Part shown: one piece after another, positions 21,809 through 31,630 of the stretch
Position numbering within the stretch: position 1 is the stretch's first letter
Layout of the letters: every line of letters starts with the position of its first letter
Source: Fallopia convolvulus
Lineage: Eukaryota > Streptophyta > Magnoliopsida > Caryophyllales > Polygonaceae
Direction: 5' to 3'
NCBI GenBank assembly: GCA_964016875.1
Contig: OZ024730.1
Location: 29,985,295-30,049,294, forward strand
DNA length: 64,000 bases
Notes under the pieces: model-generated
The model's input: the letters and a program-made list of their open reading frames with translations, nothing else
Database searches by the model: none
What the model was told of the DNA's origin: nothing
Position numbers and translations under genes: made by a program

Positions 21809-23079
21809 TGATGTCCGCCTTTTTAGTCGTGTTTTTAGGGTGTGTTTTTGTGTGTTTGAGTCTTTTTCTGTAGTTTTGTGTTTTGTTTTGAGTCGTTTGT
21901 GTAGGTTTTTGTATTTTCTTAAGATATGGAGTCTACATAAGCTTTGGTGGTGTTTTATAGGTTTTTAGAAGCTATTTGGAGCACTTTTGAGGAAAAGAGC
22001 AAAACCGAAGAGAAACACTTAAGGAAAAATTCAAGGAATGAAGTCCATAAAGTTATTGAAGATCATGTTTGAGCTTGGAAATAGATAGAATTTTTTTTTT
22101 ACAAGAACATAGGAAAAAGAATCGAGTCAAACGGAGTTGTAACGAACCCACTACGCAAGTTTTACTCAAGGTAGTTCGTAGTGCTGTAACAGCTCGGTAT
22201 CGAGGCTCTCAGGTCGGTACCGAGGTATAGAGAAGACCGAGTCGGCGCGTTTTAATGATCTTTTATCCTAATTTATTTTATGTTATTAGATAGATAGAAG
22301 GAATATATCTTATTAGATCTAAGACAGATTTGTTTCTCTATATATACCTTTTTCTAGCTCTTGTTTGAGGGACACACAGACAACACACGATCGAGGGGGA
22401 GAGGAGGAGAGAAGAGAGAGGCGTGAGAGGGGGCGATTTTTGAGAAACTTGGAAGAAAAGTTTGTTTGGATTCAAGTTGTAAGCTTTCTTTTTAATTCAA
22501 TTGTTATGGTTTCAATTATAATTAGTGAGTAGTCTTCTCTCTAAGGTTGGGGTTAAACCCAACAATGGTTCTACATGCTTGTTTATGATCATGTCTTGAT
22601 TGTTTTTATTGCATGAATCTATTATCTTGCTCTTTAATCCTTGAAAACGAAAGTTGATAGGAATTTCTCATTCATAGTTGAAGCGAAAGGGAAACCTTGA
22701 ATCAGAATAGTCAATTTAGGGTTTTGAAGCGAAAGTGGATCTATCCTAATTGAAGCAAAAAGAGATTAGATAGTAATTTTGTTGATTGAATGAAAGATGA
22801 TTGATTTACTTGTTTAGGTTGACGAAAGTTGACATTTTTATGTGATAAAAGCATGATCTATGTGTTTCATTAGCATTTGGCATGCATGATTGTTGTTGTG
22901 GTGATACCTTTACCTTAGACTTTCTCTCTTACTTGTTAAAAACCCTTGCTTTGTTTGATTGCTTGCATGATAAGTTACAAAACTTGATACTGACTATCTC
23001 CCGTGGCCGAACTTGAATCCCTTGTACTTAGCGGGGTCTTGATTATAAATTTATTTGTTGTCAAGAAAACCTCTCAAAA
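21809..23079 (+). repeat. 3' LTR of element B, 1271 bp
   Basis: It starts TGATGTCCGCC after the polypurine tract. The end was set by alignment to the 5' LTR end and now reads CTCTCAAAA instead of CTCTCAACA. A possible TATA box (TATATATA) lies near 22340, followed by transcribed-looking sequence. Decamers TCGGTATCGA (22196) and TCGGTACCGA (22214) sit just before it. Confidence 0.85.
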
Positions 23080-23320
23080 AAATCGATAAGAACAAATAAT
23101 TAAAAATTATATTTTATCTAGTTAAGTGAAATTATGCCTTCTGGGATCTTCGTTTGACTTGCAAGAACAAGAATAAGTTCTTCGTCTGGCGGAAGTTGCA
23201 CAACGTTTGTTTCTTTGGGTGAGATAGGCTACCGAAGGGAATTGGTTCAAACTTAAAGGTACAAAAAAAATAACTATTTTTTATGACATACCAAAAGAAA
23301 TTTTCCATAAAAATAATATC
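23080..23320. other. Intergenic, nothing recognised
   Basis: AT-rich sequence between element B and the MITE. No gene or repeat is supported. Confidence 0.5.
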
Positions 23321-23328
23321 ACCAAATA

Positions 23329-23700
23329 TAGTGGTGGGTTCGGTTCCGGAACCGGCGGTTTCGGTTCCTCGGAACCCGGGAACCGAGAACCCCCCGGTTC
23401 CTCGGTTCGGTTCCCGGTTCTGGTTCGGTTCCGGTTTTTTCCGGTTCCGATGCGGTTCCGGTTCCGGTTCGGTTCCAAACCTTAAAAAAATAAAAAAAAT
23501 TGAAATTGCAAAACCGCGATCGCGGTTCCCCATTTTCACCGTATATTTCCTTTTTTAAGGGATGGAACCAGCGGTTCCGGTCCCGGTTCTCCCGTTCCAA
23601 GGAACGTGGAACCGGGACCAGCCAACCCTCGGTTCTGGTTCAGAAACTGTCGGTTTTTTCGGTTCGGTTCCCCGGTTCCTTGGAACCGAACGCACCTCTA
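23329..23700. mobile_element. hAT MITE, 372 bp, with target duplication
   Basis: The ends are TAGTGGTGGGTTCGGTTCC and, inverted, TAGAGGTGCGTTCGGTTCC. ACCAAATA occurs immediately before (23321-23328) and after (23701-23708), an 8-bp duplication typical of hAT elements. Much of the interior is GGTTC/GAACC permutations. Reading frames across it are low-complexity artefacts. Confidence 0.93.
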
Positions 23701-23708
23701 ACCAAATA

Positions 23709-24348
23709 CCTATCAAGGTAAACAAACCTTTCATTCTGTTAAAAAAAACTCTATGTCTTCTACCCTCTTCCCTCGACTGCAACATCGACCAAAAAACCCT
23801 AGAATCCCAAATCTAAAACAAATTTCCCTCTTAATCACCTCAATCCTTCACCAACTTCGAAACTCGATTTCGATTGGTTTGTCTTTCGTGAATGAAGATT
23901 TAACTCAAGGTTGAGATGCCATCTTGAGGATGAGAAAGCCATTGTTTTTTACTAATACATGGCTGTGAAAGCTATGGTGTTTATCAATTTATGGCCGAGG
24001 AAGCCTCATGTTCACCGTAATAGATCCCGTTTTCTCCTGAAACAAGGGTTTTAACCATCAATTTGTACTTTGAAGCCATGAAAAATCGAAGTAATCTCCA
24101 ACACTCTTGAACACCCGCCGGGATTGCCTCCCATCCAATACTATCGACTCATTATTTACCCTGTCAATCAGATCTAGTTTTTTAGTGGGTGATCCTATTC
24201 CATCTCTCTGATAGAGCATCTTCTCTCCTCCATCATGCCCGCCCTCCTCTGCTATCGTCTGGATTCTCGGTCTTCCATCTTCGGTTTTGTTACCTTCCCT
24301 TTTGGCTTCCACCGTCGGCTTCATCGGCATGTGTGGAGGTCCTCTGAT
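23709..24348. other. Unassigned sequence before the L1 LINE
   Basis: A 90-codon - strand frame at 24058-24330 is present but shows no domain I recognise. It could be part of an older repeat or the 5' part of a lost gene. Confidence 0.4.
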
Positions 24349-24914
24349 TTTTTTTTTACTAATGGTAAAAATTTATTGAGAAAAGAGGGAGGAGTACAAA
24401 ACACAAATGTCATACCAAGGACAAATGGGAGAAAATACAAACCAAAGCCTAAACTTTCCAACACCCCTGCTTCACTCAAGTTCATAGTATATCCAAATGC
24501 ACAGCACTAATACTATGATTGAGCTTAGCAACAAACGTAGAGTCATACACATTCTTGAATCCTTGTAGAAATGCATCAGCACAAGTACTCATCAAGACAT
24601 GTGTAGGGGAAAGTTTTACAACACAAACTACCCAAAACCTACCCAAGGACCCAAGACAAACCAAAAAAACCAAAGAGATTCTCAAAGCCCAACAAGGATA
24701 CTTTTTTAAACCTTCTAATCCTTATGAAAGTCACTAAAGAAGGAAAGCATCTCGATGCCAAATCGAAGGCCGTGTAACCTCTTGTGTCATCATGTTCTGA
24801 CTTCAGTCAGTGCCACTCAACAAAAGTGAAACAAGGAGCTTACTCTCAAAACAAGAAACCTAGCCCACACCAAGAAGGAATCAAGGAAGAGAGAAAGAAA
24901 TATCTCAAACAATG

Positions 24915-27900
24915 TTAAACCTTGAGATAGTTCCTCATGGCTTCTCCCCTTCTTCCACTCAGTTTTAGCTTGTTTATGATTCGCAGCTTGCACTTTTCTT
25001 TAATTCTGTTAACACACACTTCCACATCTGGTTTAGCACCTTTAAAGATGATTTCATTTCTCATCCACCAGATATTATAGACAATATCCATGCAAGCTAA
25101 TAGTCTGGCTTGAAAGACATTGTTCTTCCTGCTTCTGTACTCCAGGAACCAACCCCACCAGCCCATCAGAGAATCAAATTTAATCACCACCCCCATCCAG
25201 TTCCAAATGCTTCTTGCCACATTAATACTGAAATCACAAACAAACCAAAGATGTTTTTCATCCTCAAAACTTGCATCACACAGGACACAAGTGTCATTAT
25301 CAATAATCCCATACTTTTTCAGCTTAGCAGCAGTAGGTAATCTCTGGAGAGAGGCCAACCAGCAAATAAAACTCCATTTCCTTGATTGTATCCCAGACCA
25401 GATTAAAGAACACCAATCAACAGTAGTAGAGTGAGGCCGAAACACCTCATATACAGCTTGGCAATCAAGTTTTACCATTTTTCTTTGTATAGATTGTGAC
25501 TCTACTATTGGAATTTGTTATAGAGGCTTGATCTAAGTTCAGTTTGAGTACTGATTTCCAGACCCATGAGTCACCGCCTGAAATGTTCATTGTCCAGAAG
25601 TTCAGTCCTTTGATCAAGTTCAAATTAGCCCATGTTGTCCATAGGTTCTTCTTTCCCATATGAAAATCATGCCCAAGTTTAAAGAGGAGAGTTTTGTTCC
25701 ATGACAAAAGCTCTTTGAAATTCAGTCCGCCCCTCTTCATGACTTCTACAAACTTTGTCCCAAGCAACCAAATTCCTTTTTCCTTCTGTACATCCCGACC
25801 AAAGGTAAGCTCTACACATACTTTCAATCTTCTTGACTACCTTTTTTGGCAAGAGAAGAGCTTGCATTCAGAAGGTTAAGACACCCTCAATAACTGATTT
25901 TATCAATTGACTTCTGCCAGCATAAGAGAGTGTGCTCACTCTTTTCCTTTGGAGAAGTGAGCTAATCTTATTTATGAGAGGTGCATAATCTCCAATTCTC
26001 AGTCTTCTAGAATGCAAAGGAGTCCCCAGGTATCTTATAAGAAAATTGCCTAATTCAATTCCAATCAGCTCACTTAAACTTTGTTTTTCAACATTATTAA
26101 CCCCTACAAAGAAAGCTTTACTTTTGCCTGGATTGGAAATCAACCCTAATTCCTTCCCAAATTCTAAAAGAGCCGATCTGATAAGTTGTAAAGCAATTCT
26201 TTTTGGCTTGCAGAAGATGAGCAGATCGTCAGCAGAAGCAATGCATATCAAACCTAATCTTTTACGCTTTGGGTGAAAGTAGAATCCCTTTTTGTTGCTC
26301 ATCATGGTCATCTTTCTAGAAAGCATCTCCATGACTAGTACAAATAAGAAAGGGGGTAAGGGATCACCCTGCCTCAGTCCTCTCTTTCCTGGGAAAAAAA
26401 CCCCTAGCCTCTCCATTAATTATGATAGAGTACCAAGGAGTAGTGACACATTGCATTATCCACTTGATCAGCTTTTCTAGAAAGTTAAAGTAAATCATTG
26501 TCTGCTCAAGATATTCCCATCTCACACAATCATATGCTTTCTAATTGTCAATCTGTAACATGCATCTGGGAGAAATACCCTTCCTTTCATACCCTTTTAC
26601 CAACTCTTGTGCCACTGCTACATTCTAAGCTATACCCCGTCCTGGAATAAAATCCTCTTGTGTAACTGAAACTATCTTATCCATCAAAGGCCTTATTCTT
26701 TGAACCATTATCTTGGAAATTTTTTGAAGGACAGTATTGCAACAGGAAATCGGTCTATACTCCTTCACTAAGAAAGGCTTCTCTACTTTAGGAATTAGGC
26801 TGACAAAAGTAGCATTAGTTTGCCTCAGCATTTGCCCTTTTCTAAAAAACTCAGTTACTGCATCATTGACATCTTTATTGATCAAAGTTCAGCTATTCTT
26901 AAAGAATTGACTACCAAACCCATCATGCCCTATACTTATATTGTTTCCAATGTCAAAAACTGCCCTCTTTACATCAACAATGGAAGGAATAGCCTCTAGA
27001 ATATCATGCATATCAGAATCCATAGTCATACCTGAGTAACCCTCTAGATTTATAGTTTCAGTACTATTCTCAATGCCAAACAAGGACTTATAGAAGTTAA
27101 TAATCTCATCCTCAATGTCGCACTTATTTCTAAAAGATCACCATTAGCATTCTTGAGGAGGAAGATATTATTGCCAACTCGTCTCTCTTTTATCCCATTG
27201 TAAAAGATAGAAGACGTTTCTTCTCCAAGTTTTAACCAGTCAAGCTTAGCTCTTTGGGTTGTAAAGCTAGCTAACTTCTCCATTTGTAAAGTAAGAACCA
27301 CCTTAGCACTCCTAACAGCTTCATGGAGTTCAATGTTGAAGAAGTCATTCTGCAAATTCTCATGGCATGTTTTCAAGTTCTGAATGCTGTCTTCTACTAC
27401 TTTCTCTAGACAATGATTCTTATCCCTTTGCTAGATCTTAATATCTGCTTTAACTTTCCTCAATTTCTCTGACAAGATGAACTGAGCTGAACCTCTATTA
27501 TCCACTTTCCAAGCTGCCTTTATAACCTCATCTTACCCTTCTTTTACAATCCAATAGTTACGAAATCTAAACGGAATTTTCTTTATCATATTTGAAGGAT
27601 TGATGTTAACAATACCTGGAGAATGATCAGATAGTTCAAGATCTGAGAAGAAAACTGTGGTTCGAGGAAACTCAATATTCCAATCAGTATTGCTCATCAC
27701 ACGATCAAGTTTGCAAGCAATTCTATCCATCTCTCCTTGTTGATTACTCCAAGTGAATTTAGCCCCTAAGTAAGGCACATTAGCAACTTCTAAGTCTTTA
27801 CATAAGGAAGTCAACTCATTTGTTACATTTTCATCATTCCTTCTAAAAGAGAGCTTTTCTGTTGGATCAAGGATACAATTAAAATCTCCAAAGAGGATCC

Positions 27901-28311
27901 AGGACCTATTAAAGCATCTTCAATCTCTCTTAATTTGTTCCAAGCAACACTTCTTCCCATCTGATTGTTGAGAGCATAAATGAAGGAAGCATAATACCAG
28001 CCTTGCCCATTTTTACAATGGACATTCATGTGAATCAGTTGTGAAGTTATGTCCAGAATATATGTATCAACAACATTAGTATTCCAAGCAACCCAAATTC
28101 TACCTTTTCTCAGAGCATTGCTATTAGTGATAAATTCCCAGCCATTTAGCGTTCTGAGAGCAAAAATTTGTTCAATATTCTATGCCACCTTAGTTTCTAC
28201 TATACCCATAATAGAGATGTTATTCCTTCTAACAAAATTATTCACTAGTCTAATTTTAGGGGAAGTATTACATCCCCTAATGTTCGAAATCCCCATTTTT
28301 ACTTCAGCCAT
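24915..28311 (-). pseudogene. L1 ORF2 (endonuclease, reverse transcriptase, zf-RVT), broken
   Basis: The ATG at 28311 opens MAEVKMGISNIRGCNTSP, typical of plant L1 endonucleases. Later come NVPYLGAKFTWSNQQ and LSDHSPGIV (endonuclease end), then RT blocks KLGEETSSIFYNGIK, FVSLIPKVEKP, EYRPISCCN, GLRQGDPLPPFLFVL. The catalytic segment reads IASADDLLIF, keeping the Asp pair but with Ser where Phe or Tyr is usual. The C-terminal zf-RVT region is readable (KKYGIIDNDTCVLCDASFED, EDEKHLWFVCDFS). At least three frameshifts and several stops (26625, 26889, 27533 and others) interrupt it. A 560-bp 3' UTR separates its stop from the poly(A). Confidence 0.85.
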
Positions 28312-28329
28312 GAGGATGATTTCCAGGGC

Positions 28330-29905
28330 TACTACAACCCTTCAATCCTGGTTTTGTCTTCTCCACTGCAAAAGAAGGAATTTCTCCTTGTCTAGTCTTC
28401 TTGTTTCTTAGGCCATATCTTGGAGGAGACAAATACTTATTTCGTATATGTAAGATACTGCTTCTTGCTTCTTCAAAGACATCATTTGAAGTCCCTGGAT
28501 CCTGCTATTCAGCTCCCTTATACTCTATCATCTCACCTTCTAGATTCTGTCTAATACCAGCATCTATATCATTTATTATCTCTTTACCCTGCATAGTAGA
28601 AGGCATTGTTCCTGGCAATGAACTCTCTTTTCTGACCCATACCTTCTTCCCCTTGTTTGGAGGATTACCTTTGACCACATAATTTTTCCTTGCATCAACA
28701 TGAGCACAATAATTGGTTCTATGTCCAAAAGAGTCACAATGTTTACAAAACTAGGGGATCCATTCAAAAAAGATTTTCTAGTGATATTTAATACCAGTTG
28801 TCCCTCCAAACAGACTTCTGTTCTACAAGCTTCTTTGGCAGTAATGCTCACCAGTATCCTTGCAAATGACAAAGCCTTCTTCTCAACTATAAAGCTATCC
28901 ATACAAATAGGTGTTCCTATCATGCTTCCAATGATGCTCAGCATATGCTTAGAATAAAATATTGGATCAAGATCAGGTAAATTCACCCATACTGGTACTG
29001 TTTCAAACACTGACCAATTCATAGGCATTTTGTACTCCATTTCTTCAAAGCTGTAGTCCTAATCCCATCAATCAACCACGAACCATTTTGTAAGACCCAA
29101 TCACAGTCTTCTTCCTTCTCAAATCTCAATATCCAAATACCATTTGATTTGAGTTGAATCAATGGACTAAGCCCCTTCCAGTGTTTTTCCACAAAAGAAC
29201 TGAACTCAGCGTAATTCATGTTGGCCCCAATTATTCCTCCTACTAAGGTAGATCTCCAAATCTTCAGTTCTGGCTCAATTTTAGACTCATCAAATTTGTA
29301 AATCATCTTATCAACATTCTGAATGTGTTCTAGGCGGTTCATCACTTCAAATTTCTCGTCTCCTACTAGAACATTCAGATATGATTTCTTAATTCTCAAT
29401 ATCTGATTAGTATCATCCTAATTCCTCACCTTTTGTCGGTTCAGCTTATTCAGATCAGTTTCTGCATTATCCAGATTCAGACAAGTTTTTGTTCTCTGCG
29501 AATTTAGGTCAGATTTCTTCTGAATGTTATTCATCAAATTCGCAGGAATCAGAGCATCATAATCTCCATCAGACTTCCGTCGATTCACATCACTGTTTTT
29601 CCCTGAATTCTTTGCATTATTCTCAGGCACATCATCAGTGTTAAAATCCAAGAGAATTTGTTTACCTTTCGCGATCTTGATCGCTTCCTACTTTTCCTGC
29701 AAATATTCTTCTGATTCACTATTTGGATTCTTCAAATTCACTTTTGTTACTGCAGATGCATTAGATTTGTCAAGATTTTCGGTGCTTTCTTGCCTTTACT
29801 CACAATCGCATTCGCAGTGTGCACCTGCGAAACGCTCCCCGACTTCGCAATTGGAATTGCCACTGTCTTCACCACTTTTGACTGGTTGTTCTTAGCTCTA
29901 GCCAT
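28330..29905 (-). pseudogene. L1 ORF1 (DUF4283 plus zinc knuckle), broken
   Basis: The frame starts MARAKNNQSKVVKTV. After a variable N-terminus a DUF4283-type domain is visible around 28980-29300 (IIGANMNYAEFSSFVEKHW, GIWILRFEKEEDCDWVLQ), continued by WSVFETVPVWVNLPDLD and SIIGSMIGTPICMDSF. A CX2C-type knuckle (CKHCDSFGHRTNYCAH) follows after a frame change. Plant L1 ORF1 proteins bind the element RNA. A stop at 29418-29420 and frameshifts near 29030 and 28770 break it. Identification rests on the order of these motifs. Confidence 0.75.
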
Positions 29906-30114
29906 CACTCCACTTGCCGGAATTGTACCGGAAAAGCTTCTCAACGACGAAACTTACGTGAGCACCACGAAAGAATTGATTCGCGTCAAAATCGCCTCAA
30001 GGGGTGGAAAAAAGAGAGCTTCCTGCGCCAGTTTCGATTAAGAAAAAAACACCCAGAATTTGACCTAATCTAGCAAGAATCAGCCATGGTGGACATTGTG
30101 AAGTATCTTCCTCT

Positions 30115-30895
30115 GGTTTTTTGCGTTGCAAGAGAAAGAAAAGAAAAAGGAAACAAAAAGGAAAAAAGAAGTATCATTGGGTCGCAAATGAGGATGAAAA
30201 TTAAGAGAGAAGGAAATAAAAAAAATTAAGAAACTATAGAAGGAAATAGAAGACACAAAAATAAAAATAAAAAGAATTTGTTTGTGTGGGCTGTAAGGTT
30301 GGAATAAGTCAATAGGTCAATAATTGAAATAAGAAAAGAATAAATTAAAAAAATAAGTTATGGTTTCTAGTCCTTGCTATGCAAGAATTTGCTATGCAAG
30401 TTGGAAATAAATTTAAATAGTTAAACAATTACATTTTTAAATATGAGGTGGGGTCAGAATTTTTTTTTTGGCTCAAAATGTACAACTTTAATATATAGTT
30501 ATAAATTTCAATATATCTATTAAATATTTAATTACCAATTTTTATTATTTTTAAACACTATAAGTATTTATCAATAATTTTTTATTATAAAAGAAAAAAA
30601 TATATATCTATAAATAAATTCGTGAATGATATCATGCTAAAAGATAAAAGATATTTATACTTATTTTATAATATTTAAAATTGATATCTTTAATTTTAAA
30701 TATATGTCTAAGGAATTTTTCAAAAGATATTATTATTCTAAATAGATATTTGTTTGATATTAAAGATAGATTTAAATAATTAAAGAAAAATTTAATAGAA
30801 AAAAATTCAAATATTAGGAATAAAAATTAATTTTGTAAATATGAAGTGGGGTCAGAATCGTTCTGATTACTCGAAAAGGTATAGATTTAATATAT
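30115..30895. other. AT-rich intergenic DNA with a diverged 70-bp direct repeat
   Basis: A segment beginning AAATATGAGGTGGGGTCAGA at 30437 recurs at 30836 with changes, both ending in AATATATAGTTATA. No gene is seen. Confidence 0.55.
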
Positions 30896-30903
30896 AGTTA
30901 TAG

Positions 30904-31424
30904 TAGGGCTGGGACTTTATACCCGTGGAACCGAAGAACCGAACCGAACCGCTCATTTCGGTTCGGTTCTGTTAATGGTAATTTATTTGGGTAAATTTTT
31001 CGGTTCGGTTCTTGTAAAAAAACTTCGGGTTCGGTTCGGTTTTACAAAAAAAAACCGAATAACCGTTATATATTAATAATATATAAAAATATATAACTTC
31101 GGGTAACCGAAGAACCGAAAAATATATAAAAAAATCGATTTTTTAACCGAAGAACCGAAAAATATATAAAATACCCGATTTTTTTAACAAGAACCGAATT
31201 AAACATAGGAACCGAACCATATTTCGGGTAACCGAAAAACCGAAATTTATGGGTCATTTCTGTATTTCGGTTAACCGAAATAACCGCAATTAGGAACCGA
31301 TCAAAGTTCGGATTCGGTTATTACGGTTCTTCACTAAAAAATCCAGGAACCGAACCGTAAAAAAAAAAATTTTTACCCTGCGGGTAGGCTAAAAAAAATC
31401 CACGAACGGAAATATCCCAGCCCT
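30904..31424. mobile_element. hAT MITE, about 521 bp, with target duplication
   Basis: The ends read TAGGGCTGGGA and its inverse. AGTTATAG flanks at 30896-30903 and 31425-31432. One base of the end is ambiguous because the duplication and the terminus share A and G. Subterminal CCGAACCG repeats cover much of it. It lies 206 bp upstream of the F-box start codon. Confidence 0.9.
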
Positions 31425-31630
31425 AGTTATAGATCCTTACCGTGTCAAAGAAAAACCTTTCACTCCGTTAGTTACTTCCACCCAATATTTCCACAAACAA
31501 ACGGCCCCTTAATTTTATCGCCCGACTGGGATGCGGCTTAAGAAAAGGGATGGATCGGAGGAAGAAATTGACCGAAAAACAAAACGGAAAAACAAAACAG
31601 AGAGCTTAGGTTAGAACCGTCAATAGATCA

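Larger units (their letters stand above)
16446..23079 (+). mobile_element. Athila-type Gypsy element B, 5' LTR truncated, no reverse transcriptase
   Basis: It reads on the + strand: remnant of the 5' LTR (16446-17027), tRNA-Asp-like primer site, gag-protease remnants, a long non-coding part, polypurine tract and full 3' LTR (21809-23079). The front of the 5' LTR is missing at exactly the point where the LINE's GTT tail ends. This fits the LINE having inserted there, with the rest of the LTR lying beyond the left edge. Like element A it has no reverse transcriptase or integrase, and it also lacks the ATHILA ORF. Confidence 0.88.
24349..30106 (-). mobile_element. L1-type LINE, degenerate but near full length
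   Basis: ORF1 and ORF2 of a plant L1 element lie on the - strand. The 3' end is a run of T at 24349-24357 (poly(A) on the element strand). The 5' end is uncertain; 30106 is proposed because TCCTCTG occurs next to both candidate ends (24338-24344 and 30108-30114), a possible short target duplication. Both ORFs are full of stops and frameshifts. Confidence 0.75.

Noticed and set aside
23132..23785. Several frames rich in Arg, Asn, Glu, Pro
   Set aside because: They translate the GGTTC/GAACC repeats of the hAT MITE on both strands.
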